Of a stretch of 32,969 bases of DNA, positions 23,936-31,970 are shown one piece after another. Under the pieces are notes generated by a model. The model did no database searches, was not told the DNA's origin, and saw nothing but the letters and a program-made list of their open reading frames with translations. This DNA is from Planctomycetia bacterium. GTDB lineage: Bacteria > Planctomycetota > Planctomycetia > Pirellulales > JALHLM01. The stretch is taken from assembly GCA_034440135.1 (NCBI GenBank), contig JAWXBP010000043.1:1-32969 (forward strand), written 5' to 3'. How positions within the stretch are numbered: position 1 is the first letter of the stretch; every line of letters starts with the position of its first letter. A program made the translations under genes and the position numbers.

Positions 23936-25627
23936 GTGTGGCAATCTGGAATTGAACAAGGGGACTGCGTCGCCAAATTGGCGGAGTTGGAGCCCGGCAG
24001 CGTGGATTTGGCGTTCGCCGATCCGCCGTTTAACATCGGCTACAAGTACGATGTTTACGACGACCGCAAAGGCTACGAGCAGTATCTCGAATGGAGCCGG
24101 CAATGGATGCGCGGCGTGGTCCGTGCGCTCAAGCCGACGGGGACATTCTGGCTGGCGATTGGCGATGAATACGCCGCCGAACTCAAGTTGATTGCCCAGA
24201 ATGATTTGCGCCTAACTTGTCGCAGTTGGGTGATCTGGTACTACACGTTTGGCGTCAACTGCACCCAAAAGTTCAATCGCTCACACGCCCATTTGTTTCA
24301 CTTTGTGAAGGATGGGCGCATCGGCAAATTCACGTTCAACGCTCAAGACGCGAACGTGCGCGTTCCGTCCGCTCGGCAGTTAGTCTATGCGGACGGTCGC
24401 GCCAATCCCGATGGCCGACTTCCCGACGACACCTGGATTTTGCGCCCGCAAGACGTCCCGGACGGATTTGCCGCCGAGCAGGATACGTGGTATTTCCCGC
24501 GCGTCGCGGGAACCTTCAAAGAGCGCGCAGGCTTTCACGGCTGCCAGATGCCGGAGCAGCTTTTGGGGCGAATCATTCGCATCTCCTCCAACCCGGGCGA
24601 TCTTGTGCTCGATCCCTTCGGAGGAAGCGGCACGACGCTGGTGGTTGCCAAGAAGCTTGGCCGGCAGCACAAGGGATTCGAGTTGTCGAAAGACTATGCG
24701 GCGAAAATCCGCGAGCGCTTGAACGGCGTGCGCGAAGGACAGGCGCTGGATGGCTCGGCGGAGCCGCAGCGTAGCGCGCCCACGACGCCACGCGCGCGAG
24801 CGCTCGATTTGAAGTCGGGCATCATTGAGGCGTTTGAAGCGGCGAGGGCGGGCTTGTCGGTCGATCACGTGCTGGCAAATCCTGAGATCAATGAAGCGTT
24901 CGTGAGTGGCTGTCAACGCCGGTCATTGCCTGGACAAGCAACTGACTGGAATCGATTTCTTCTGCGGCTCCGAAAGGCCAAGGAGCTGCCAAAACTGGAA
25001 GTGATTCGGCGTCGAATTCTGAATCGCGAGGAAATCGATGAGTTCGGATTTGCCAGCGAGATGGCATTGCGGGAGATGACGTCGAGTACTCATTTGACTT
25101 TGGATGAGATTTTATGCGATCAGGAGCTTGCAGCCCAGTTTGACCGGCGCGCACAGGCGTATTGTCCTGGTCGCACGCCGTTCGAATATCGATGGGCAGC
25201 GCTCGCCTTGCGTAAATATGCAAGGGAATTTCGTGAGTATCGAAAGGATTTCAGCGAGGAAGTCGCCACGTGTCAGTTGCAGGGCATGAAGTCATGGGAC
25301 CAGATCTTGCGAAAAGAGGGGTTTGCGATTCCTGGCGTTTACATGTTGCAGAGTGAAAATGGTCAAAAGGTGTACGTTGGCGCATCGGTTGATCTTCATC
25401 GTCAATTGAGGCGACAATTTGAATTGAGCGTGTCTCCCGGTTGGTCCGATTTGCGTGTCGTGGGCGCCCGGATCGCGCGGGTGCCTAGCCACGTTGGCGT
25501 AAGTACGACGAAAAAGACACGAGAATCTCGACAGCACCGTTGTGCTGTTGCAATTCAGTCCACATGCATTCAGAAATACCGCCCGATGCTGAACATCCAG
25601 GACTTGGCGGCCGTGTTAAGCGTATGA
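23936..25627 (+). CDS. DNA adenine methyltransferase fused to a degenerate GIY-YIG domain
   Basis: The product is 563 residues in three parts. Residues 1-265 form an N4/N6 DNA methyltransferase of the beta order: catalytic DPPF at 29-32 (typical of N6-adenine) comes first, and the SAM-binding LDPFGGSGTT at 225-234 comes later. Residues 307-351 and 387-431 are two copies of a roughly 45-residue repeat. Residues 465-555 form a GIY-YIG-like domain with GVY (467-469), YVG (480-482) and a C-terminal PMLN, but Gln490, Gln494 and Gln541 stand at the positions of I-TevI Arg27, His31 and Glu75. This nuclease domain is probably inactive. GTG at 23936 is the start, supported by GGGAG at 23924-23928. The stop overlaps the next gene's start as ATGA. 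The distal half looks AT-richer than the flanks, which hints at transfer. Confidence 0.9.
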   Translation: MWQSGIEQGDCVAKLAELEPGSVDLAFADPPFNIGYKYDVYDDRKGYEQYLEWSRQWMRGVVRALKPTGTFWLAIGDEYAAELKLIAQNDLRLTCRSWVIWYYTFGVNCTQKFNRSHAHLFHFVKDGRIGKFTFNAQDANVRVPSARQLVYADGRANPDGRLPDDTWILRPQDVPDGFAAEQDTWYFPRVAGTFKERAGFHGCQMPEQLLGRIIRISSNPGDLVLDPFGGSGTTLVVAKKLGRQHKGFELSKDYAAKIRERLNGVREGQALDGSAEPQRSAPTTPRARALDLKSGIIEAFEAARAGLSVDHVLANPEINEAFVSGCQRRSLPGQATDWNRFLLRLRKAKELPKLEVIRRRILNREEIDEFGFASEMALREMTSSTHLTLDEILCDQELAAQFDRRAQAYCPGRTPFEYRWAALALRKYAREFREYRKDFSEEVATCQLQGMKSWDQILRKEGFAIPGVYMLQSENGQKVYVGASVDLHRQLRRQFELSVSPGWSDLRVVGARIARVPSHVGVSTTKKTRESRQHRCAVAIQSTCIQKYRPMLNIQDLAAVLSV

Positions 25628-26385
25628 AGGAGCGGCTCGCATCAGCGTTCAGGCATGTTTGTGACGGCTTCTCCGCCGATCGCGTCGTCGCCGATCCTGA
25701 ACTAAACCCCCGATTTATCGAAGCTTGTCGCCAGGCTGGCCTGACCGTGTCGGTGCGGGATCTGAACATTGCGTTGCTCAATCTTCGCAAGTCGGGCGAC
25801 CTGGGTAGCACGGTGAAGGTGCGGCGCACGGAATTTCGCGACCAGGAAGAGTATCGCCATGCCAGCGAAATCGCGGCGCGGCATATGGAGCTGAAGCACG
25901 GCGTCAGTTGGGACGTGATTGTCTCAACACCGGAGTTGGTCGCCGAGTTCGACGCTGAGGCCGCTTCGATCGCGCCCGGCTTCGATGCTTTGCGATACCG
26001 CTGGGCGGTTTTCAGCCTCAGAAAGCAGCGCAAGCTTGTTCCGGAACTTTTGGCGCGTGTTGTCTCGCCGGTAGCCGTGAGTATGGGCGCTATCTCGGCG
26101 CTCGACGTTGCGTCGATCGTAGCGGAGCAAGGCATCTACCTCTTTCATAGCCCTACGGCGACGCTTTATATCGGCGAAGCGGAGAATCTTCGCAAGCGAA
26201 TAGCCAAGCACTTGGATCACTCGGATAACAAGGGCCTCGCGCGCTGGCTCTGGGATCAAGGCATCGAAGGCGCGCACTTGGAGTTGCGAATTTTGCCGCC
26301 GGACACTCCGACGCGCGTCCGCCGTGCTCTGGAGGCCGAGCTGATTCGATCGCGCCAGCCGTTGTTCAATATCAAATTGACTTGA
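25624..26385 (+). CDS. GIY-YIG nuclease with the same repeat domain (candidate restriction enzyme)
   Basis: The product is 253 residues. Two copies of the repeat found in the upstream methyltransferase occupy residues 16-60 and 94-138. The C-terminal 85 residues are a GIY-YIG nuclease with GIY at 170-172, YIG at 182-184, Arg192, His196, Glu237 and Asn249, so all the family's catalytic residues are in place. The start ATG at 25624 shares the ATGA overlap with the methyltransferase stop, which implies translational coupling. Longer in-frame starts at 25540 and 25564 exist but lie deep inside the upstream gene and before the conserved region. GIY-YIG enzymes such as Eco29kI and Hpy188I are restriction endonucleases, so this is a candidate partner of the methyltransferase. 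A repair or homing role is the alternative. Confidence 0.85.
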   Translation: MKERLASAFRHVCDGFSADRVVADPELNPRFIEACRQAGLTVSVRDLNIALLNLRKSGDLGSTVKVRRTEFRDQEEYRHASEIAARHMELKHGVSWDVIVSTPELVAEFDAEAASIAPGFDALRYRWAVFSLRKQRKLVPELLARVVSPVAVSMGAISALDVASIVAEQGIYLFHSPTATLYIGEAENLRKRIAKHLDHSDNKGLARWLWDQGIEGAHLELRILPPDTPTRVRRALEAELIRSRQPLFNIKLT

Positions 26386-26406
26386 ACTTTATTTCAGGTT
26401 TTTGGC

Positions 26407-26760
26407 ATGTCGATCGCTGAGGAGTCGCTCCGCATCACGGGGCTGTTTGAGGCCGAGCTCCTCGTGGAGCTCATGTTGCGACATTGGCATCATCCACTTG
26501 CCGACGATGCTGACTTTCGCATTGAACTGCTTGAGCTTGCGGCGGAAGCACTTCGGCTGGCGGTAGCGGGAAATGTGTTGATTCCTGAACTCCCTGCGGT
26601 GAAAATGAATCTCGTGGCCGCGGTCTGGTATGCGGAGCAATCACAGAGTTCCATCTCCGCAGTCGAAAGCGCCGCAGTCACTCCCGCCAGAGTCGCTTGG
26701 CTTGATGCCGTACGACGCTCACTCCCCTCCTGTTTCTGCGATCCCGAGTTCCTGCCGTGA
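26407..26760 (+). CDS. Small acidic protein of unknown function downstream of the nuclease
   Basis: The product is 117 residues, predicted helical, acidic in its first half (for example ADDADFRIELLELAAEALRL), with no signal peptide, membrane segment or helix-turn-helix that I can see. It starts 21 bases after the nuclease stop, and its stop overlaps the GTG at 26757 of the next gene. It therefore probably belongs to the same transcript as the methyltransferase and nuclease. Codon choice looks like that of a real gene. It might be a regulator, inhibitor or accessory subunit of the module, but there is no direct evidence. The call is a hypothetical protein. Confidence 0.6.
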   Translation: MSIAEESLRITGLFEAELLVELMLRHWHHPLADDADFRIELLELAAEALRLAVAGNVLIPELPAVKMNLVAAVWYAEQSQSSISAVESAAVTPARVAWLDAVRRSLPSCFCDPEFLP

Positions 26761-29753
26761 ACATGCTGGCTGTGCCCTCCTTTCACACTTACTTAGTCGC
26801 CTTGCTCGCCTGCACTGCCTGGCATGAACTTGGCTTGCTTGGTGTCGCGCAGGAACCGCAGCCGGACTTCGCCGCCGAGCTTGTTCGCGTGCCACCGCTG
26901 GCGCCAGCGGATGCTTTGGCGTCGTTCGAAGTTCAACCGCCGTTTCAGTTGGAGCTCGTCGCGACTGAGCCGCTTGTGAATGATCCGGTCGCAGTGGCCA
27001 TCGACGACCGGTTGCGGATGTATGTCGTGGAGATGCGCGACTACTCCGAGGACCAGGAAGGGCATCTCGGGCAAGTGCGCTTGCTGGAGGACCAGAATGG
27101 CGACGGGAAATATGATGCCGCCACTGTGTTCGCCGACAAGATCTCCTGGCCCACGGCGGTCGCGTGTTGGAACGGAGGCGTGTTCATCGGCGCCGCGCCG
27201 GATATCTGGTATTGCCGCGACAACGATGGCGACGGGCGCGCGGACGAGCGGCGTGTCGTGTTCACCGGCTTCCGGCGGCACAATGTGCAGGGATTGCTCA
27301 ACAGCTTTCATTGGGGACTCGACAATCGCATCCACGGGTCGTCGAGCTCCTGCGGTGGACTCATCGTCCGCCCCGATCAGCCTGACGCGCCGGGCGTGAA
27401 TGTGAACGGCCGCGACTTCGCTTTCGACCCGCGCACGCTAGAACTTGAGGCCACGAGCGGCGGCGCGCAGCATGGCATGTCGTTCGACGATTGGGGTCGA
27501 AAATTCGTCAGTTCCAATAGCGATCACTTGCAGCAAGTCATGTTCGAGGAGCGCCGTATCGCGCGCAATCCGCTATTGGCCGCGCCCGGCCCGCGCGTGA
27601 GCATCGCGGCGGACGGTCCGCAGGCGGAGGTGTTTCGCCGCAGCCCGGTCGAGCGTTGGCGCGAATTGCGCACCGCGCTGCGCGTGGCCGGCAAAGTGCC
27701 AGGCCCGATCGAAGGCGGGGGCCGCGCCGCCGGCTACTTCACCGGCGCGACGGGCGTGACGATTTATCGGGGCGACGCCTGGCCCGAGGAATTTCACGGC
27801 TTAGCGATCATCGGCGACGTCGGCAGCAACATCGTGCATCGCAAGCGCCTCGAACGAAACGGACTGGAATACATTGGACGGCGCATGGACGAGGCGTCGG
27901 AATTCGTCGCGTCGACCGATATTTGGTTCCGACCCGCGCAGTTCGCCAATGCGCCGGACGGTTCGCTCTATATCCTGGACGTGTACCGCGAAGTCATCGA
28001 GCACCCGGACAGCTTGCCGCCAATCATCAAGCAGCATCTCGATTTGACGAGCGGCAACGATCGAGGGCGTATCTATCGGATTGTGCCGGAAGGCTTCAAG
28101 GAGCCGAAGGTTGTTCGGCCGAGTGACTTGGACACGCGGCAACTGACGGCGCTGTTAGAACACCCGAACGGCTGGCATCGCGACACGGCGGCGCGGCTGC
28201 TCTTCGCGCGTCAAGATTCGGCCGCGGTCCCGGAGTTGGAGCGACTCGCCGCGGAATCGTCGCTGCCGCTCGCTAGAATGCACGCGCTTTATGTATTGGC
28301 CGGATTGAATTCTTTGAGCGACGCACAATGGGCGAAATCGATTGCCGACCACGATCCACGCGTCGCGACGCACGCGGTGCGTTTGTGCGAGGGACGCCAG
28401 CTCTCGGAATCGCTCGTCATGGCGATTCGGACGGCACTGAAGCGTGGGGACTTGGACCTCGACTACGAAATCGCCTTCACGCTGGCGGAACTGCCGCTGG
28501 ACACGCGCGTCGAACTGGCGAGCGAGCTGGCGATGCGCTACCCCGACGATCGCTGGCAGCAGCTCGCGCTCCAGAGTTCGCTATTGCAGGGCGCCGGGCA
28601 AGTGGCGGCGCGGTTGATTCAAAGCGCCTCAGCGCCGAACGCCACGTTTCCGACGGCGTTCGTGGAATCGCTCGCCGCGCAAGTCGCCAAGGCCGACGAG
28701 CCGGAGGAATTCGCGGCACTTGTAATGGCGTTTCGCAATGCGCCATCCGAGACACAATCAACGCTAGCGCCGGCGTTGGATCGATTCTGCGCCGCGACCG
28801 TGGCGCGCACCGGCCAGGCGAATCGCATCGAGGCCATTCCTGATGCGAGTTTGCGCGAGCTCATGTCGCAGAATCTCCAACAGGCGCTAACGACGGCCAC
28901 CAATGCTCAAGCATCGCTTCCGCAACGCGCGACGGCGATGCGCATGCTGCGTTGGCTGCCGTGGGAAGCGCTGCACGAGTTGGTTGCCGAATCGCTTTCC
29001 GCTCGCTCGCCGCTAGAACTACAACTCGCGGGTTTGCATCTCGTCGCGGCGGTCGCTGATCCGGCCGCGGCAAACTTGCTGCTTGAGAACTGGCCTGGCT
29101 TCAGCCCCTCCGCCCGTTCCGCCGCGTTGGAAGCGATTTGTTCGCGGCCGACCTACATCGCCGTGTTACTGCAAGCAATCGAACAAGGCGATTTCTCCGT
29201 GCGCGAACTAGATGCGGCCCGTGTGAAAATGCTCACCGGTCATGCGGACGCTGAAATCAAAAGGAAAGCTCGGCGCATACTGGCCGACACCGCGCCGTCA
29301 CCCCGCGCCGAGGTATTGAACACATACCAGTCGGCGTTGAGCCTGCAGGGCGACGTCGCGCGCGGCCGCACCGCGTTTCAGCGCGTTTGCGCGGCGTGCC
29401 ATCGTTTGGAAAACGTGGGCCATGAACTGGGCCCGAGCCTTGCAGCGATGCGCTCGCGCGGTCCCGAGGCGATTCTCACGAATGTCCTTGATCCGAATCG
29501 TGAAGTGAATCCGCTGTTCGTGAGCTACGTCGTGAATACGACGGATGGCCGCGCGGTGACCGGCATCATGGCCGCCGAAACCGCCACGAGCATCACTCTG
29601 CGCCGCGGCGAAGGGGCCGAAGATACGATTCTCCGCGCGGAGATTGACGACATCGCCGGCACCGGCATGTCATTGATGCCCGAAGGTCTAGAGCAGCAAC
29701 TCGAACCGCTAGCCCTGGCCGACGTGATTGCTTATGTGATGAGTGCGAAGTAA
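26757..29753 (+). CDS. PVC-type dehydrogenase with HEAT repeats and CxxCH haem-binding C-terminus
   Basis: The product is about 998 residues. A signal peptide lies in the first 35 (FHTYLVALLACTAW...GVAQ), so it is exported. Residues about 45-470 match the Pirellula/Verrucomicrobium 'membrane-bound dehydrogenase' N-terminal domain, a beta-propeller like that of PQQ glucose dehydrogenases (LRMYVVEMRDY and GLLNSFHWGLDNRIHG). About 470-850 are helical HEAT-like repeats. The C-terminus holds the haem c motif CAACH (878-882), with a likely distal ligand Met in SLMPEGLE. This architecture is typical of planctomycetes and is linked to polysaccharide or sugar oxidation, but substrates are unproven. 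GTG at 26757 overlaps the preceding stop (GTGA); an ATG at 26763 is the alternative start. Confidence 0.9.
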   Translation: MNMLAVPSFHTYLVALLACTAWHELGLLGVAQEPQPDFAAELVRVPPLAPADALASFEVQPPFQLELVATEPLVNDPVAVAIDDRLRMYVVEMRDYSEDQEGHLGQVRLLEDQNGDGKYDAATVFADKISWPTAVACWNGGVFIGAAPDIWYCRDNDGDGRADERRVVFTGFRRHNVQGLLNSFHWGLDNRIHGSSSSCGGLIVRPDQPDAPGVNVNGRDFAFDPRTLELEATSGGAQHGMSFDDWGRKFVSSNSDHLQQVMFEERRIARNPLLAAPGPRVSIAADGPQAEVFRRSPVERWRELRTALRVAGKVPGPIEGGGRAAGYFTGATGVTIYRGDAWPEEFHGLAIIGDVGSNIVHRKRLERNGLEYIGRRMDEASEFVASTDIWFRPAQFANAPDGSLYILDVYREVIEHPDSLPPIIKQHLDLTSGNDRGRIYRIVPEGFKEPKVVRPSDLDTRQLTALLEHPNGWHRDTAARLLFARQDSAAVPELERLAAESSLPLARMHALYVLAGLNSLSDAQWAKSIADHDPRVATHAVRLCEGRQLSESLVMAIRTALKRGDLDLDYEIAFTLAELPLDTRVELASELAMRYPDDRWQQLALQSSLLQGAGQVAARLIQSASAPNATFPTAFVESLAAQVAKADEPEEFAALVMAFRNAPSETQSTLAPALDRFCAATVARTGQANRIEAIPDASLRELMSQNLQQALTTATNAQASLPQRATAMRMLRWLPWEALHELVAESLSARSPLELQLAGLHLVAAVADPAAANLLLENWPGFSPSARSAALEAICSRPTYIAVLLQAIEQGDFSVRELDAARVKMLTGHADAEIKRKARRILADTAPSPRAEVLNTYQSALSLQGDVARGRTAFQRVCAACHRLENVGHELGPSLAAMRSRGPEAILTNVLDPNREVNPLFVSYVVNTTDGRAVTGIMAAETATSITLRRGEGAEDTILRAEIDDIAGTGMSLMPEGLEQQLEPLALADVIAYVMSAK

Positions 29754-29772
29754 CGATTGTTTTGTAAGGCGA

Positions 29773-30939
29773 TCACTCGCTTGCCTTGCCCGCGAAGAGC
29801 CGCCGGTACTCGCGTTCGGCATACCGGTCGGTCATGCCGGCGAGATAATCGCAAACGGTGCGTTCCACGCCGTCGCTCGGCATGCGCTCCCGAAATCTCT
29901 CCGGCATCAGCTCAGGGCGCTGCACATAGCCGGCGAACATCGCGTGCAACGACGTTTGCGCTTCCTCGCGCAGTCGTAGCACGTCCGGATGGCGGTAGAC
30001 GCGGTCAAAGAGGAATTGCTCCAGTTCCCGTTTGCGCTCCAGCAGCGGGCTGCTCGCGCGTACGATCGTCGGCGCCGTCTTGGCATCCTCGGCGCTGCGG
30101 ATGCCGTGCGCGGCGATGCCTTGCTCGGCCTGTGCGACGAGGTCGCCGACTTGCCAATCGATCAGCGTGTGCAACAGCGCGCGCCGCAGCGTCTTGCCGC
30201 GTAGATTGCGGTAACTCTCGCGCAATTGTTCTCGCGCCTGTCGCCAGAGCGGGATCTTCAGCAACTCGTCCAGCGTCAATAATCCAAGCTCCATCGCGTC
30301 GTCGGCGTCGTGCGTGTCGTAGGCGATGCTGTCGGCGGCTTCGACGACTTGTACTTCGATGAGATTGCCCGCGTCGAAATGCTTGTCGATTCGCGCCGCG
30401 TGGCCGTCGAGAATCTCCGCGGAGACGTTCAATCCGGGGAATTCCGGGTAGCGTTGCTCCAGCAACTCCAAGACGCGCAGTCCCTGGCGGTTGTGCGAGA
30501 AACCGCCATGTTCGGCGAGGCATTCGTTCAACGCGTCTTCGCCCGCGTGGCCGTAAGGCGGATGGCCCAGATCGTGCGCCAGGGCCAATGACTCGACGAG
30601 GTCTTCGTTGAGTCGTAGCGCCCGGGCCAAGGTCCTGGCGACAGTGGCGACTTCCAAAGTGTGCGTTAGCCGATTGCGGTGATAATCGCCCAAATCGCCG
30701 GTGAAGACCTGCGTCTTGTAGGCCAATCGCCGGAAGGCGCTGCTATGGAGAATGCGGTCGCGATCCCGTTGGAACGGCCCGCGATAGGGATGCGGCGATT
30801 CGGGATACCGCCGGCCGCGACTCGTCTCGCTGTGCATCGCATACGAGGCAAGCGTGGCCCTCTCGCGCGTCACGATCGACTCCGGCGCGGGCGAACTGAA
30901 ATAGGTTGAGGTCACAGCAGTCGACTTAAGGGAGAGCAA
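29773..30939 (-). CDS. dgt: Deoxyguanosinetriphosphate triphosphohydrolase-like protein
   Basis: The HD-domain enzyme hydrolyses dNTPs to deoxynucleoside and triphosphate, and so helps to control nucleotide pools. The product is up to 388 residues. The metal ligands are visible: His93 in LTHTLEVA, the HD pair His122-Asp123 in AHDLGHPPYG, and Asp203 in AADSIAYDTHD. The N-terminal YAMHSETSRGRRYPE and RDRDRILHSSAFRRL are typical of the dGTPase-like type 2 subfamily, in which substrate range varies. The start is uncertain: TTG at 30939 or GTG at 30915 give the N-terminal length of homologues, whereas the first ATG (30837) would cut off about 34 residues. It converges with the haem dehydrogenase gene, with only 19 bases between the stops. 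Confidence 0.92.
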   Translation of the reverse strand: MLSLKSTAVTSTYFSSPAPESIVTRERATLASYAMHSETSRGRRYPESPHPYRGPFQRDRDRILHSSAFRRLAYKTQVFTGDLGDYHRNRLTHTLEVATVARTLARALRLNEDLVESLALAHDLGHPPYGHAGEDALNECLAEHGGFSHNRQGLRVLELLEQRYPEFPGLNVSAEILDGHAARIDKHFDAGNLIEVQVVEAADSIAYDTHDADDAMELGLLTLDELLKIPLWRQAREQLRESYRNLRGKTLRRALLHTLIDWQVGDLVAQAEQGIAAHGIRSAEDAKTAPTIVRASSPLLERKRELEQFLFDRVYRHPDVLRLREEAQTSLHAMFAGYVQRPELMPERFRERMPSDGVERTVCDYLAGMTDRYAEREYRRLFAGKASE

Positions 30940-31011
30940 TTCCGTCGCGGCGCGCCCGGCGCTGCCGCCGAGTGTTCAGCGCTTTGAAATTCTATCAACC
31001 ACGGGAAACGC

Positions 31012-31926
31012 CTACCATGCCGCGTCGTCGATCGGCTCGCCTCCTTGGATCGTAGCCAGCTGGCGATATAGCCGTAGTTCGATGCTCTCGTTCACCCAAC
31101 GGACCGAACCATCGCACATCGCGAAAAACAGGCCTCCGGGATGCTCGCTGCGAAACCCTTGCGCGTTCGGCCACCAGTGCGGGCTTTCCACGGCAAGGTT
31201 GGGCGGCATCGCGCAGGTGCTGTAGACGTTGTTGGCATAAGGCCAACTGGTGAAGTGGTCCTCCTCCGGCAACGCTTCGCCGAGCAGAAACGTCGTACTC
31301 GTCCCGTCGCGAATATGGTTCTGGCCGCGAGGTTTTTCGTGGTCGGCGCGAAACATCGGTCCGTCGCCGTCCTCCAGGCCGTCGAACGAATTCGTACGGC
31401 TGGGGTTGCGCCAAGCGGTGCCGATTTCTTCCATCCGCTGCGAACCGTCGGCGCCCCAATTGGCGCCCATCACGGCCTTGTAATTCGTCAGCCCGACGTC
31501 AAAGCCCTCCAGATTGCCAGCGTCGCTGGTCGGGCCGGACGTACTAAATCCATCGCTCGGGCAGCGGTACAGGGCAATGGAATGCGCCGCGATGCCGCTT
31601 TCGCGCAGCGTCTTCTTGGGCACGCCGCCGGCGCGGTGCAGGTCGTTCCGTTCGATGCGGGGCAACAGCGCGGCGAGAAAACTCCAAGAAGTGCTGTCCG
31701 GGCCGATGCCTTGCGGGACTTCGAAACCGCCCGCCGGAAAGCGGCGAAACGCGGCATGATGGTTTTCGATCGCCAACGCGACTTGCCGGAGATGATTCTG
31801 ACACTGCGCTTTGCGAGCCGCTTCGCGACTGTTCTGAATCGCGGGGAGCAGGATCGCCACCAGCATGCCGATGATGGCGATCACCACGAGCAATTCGACT
31901 AGTGTCACTGCGCGGCGTGCGTCCAT
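31012..31926 (-). CDS. DUF1559 domain protein with type IV pilin-like N-terminus
   Basis: The product is 304 residues. Its start, RRAVTLVELLVVIAIIGMLVA, is a type II secretion/type IV prepilin signal with Glu at +5 if cleavage follows Ala6. The conserved Arg/Lys-rich segment SREAARKAQCQNHLRQ comes next. The body is the DUF1559 (SBP_bac_10) domain, closed by the characteristic FAMCDGSVRWVNESI near the C-terminus. DUF1559 proteins occur in large families in planctomycetes and are thought to be surface or pseudopilin-like; no specific role is established. The ATG at 31926 is chosen because it places the pilin motif at the N-terminus; a GTG at 31959 would add 11 residues. Confidence 0.92.
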   Translation of the reverse strand: MDARRAVTLVELLVVIAIIGMLVAILLPAIQNSREAARKAQCQNHLRQVALAIENHHAAFRRFPAGGFEVPQGIGPDSTSWSFLAALLPRIERNDLHRAGGVPKKTLRESGIAAHSIALYRCPSDGFSTSGPTSDAGNLEGFDVGLTNYKAVMGANWGADGSQRMEEIGTAWRNPSRTNSFDGLEDGDGPMFRADHEKPRGQNHIRDGTSTTFLLGEALPEEDHFTSWPYANNVYSTCAMPPNLAVESPHWWPNAQGFRSEHPGGLFFAMCDGSVRWVNESIELRLYRQLATIQGGEPIDDAAW

Positions 31927-31970
31927 AGTCAAATCGCCTTCGATGAGTTCGGAACGCACGGCAGTTCGAT

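Noticed and set aside
23778-24191. A 137-codon plus-strand frame starting before the methyltransferase
   Set aside because: It overlaps the methyltransferase catalytic region in another frame, while the GTG at 23936 has a well-spaced ribosome binding site and gives the conserved protein.
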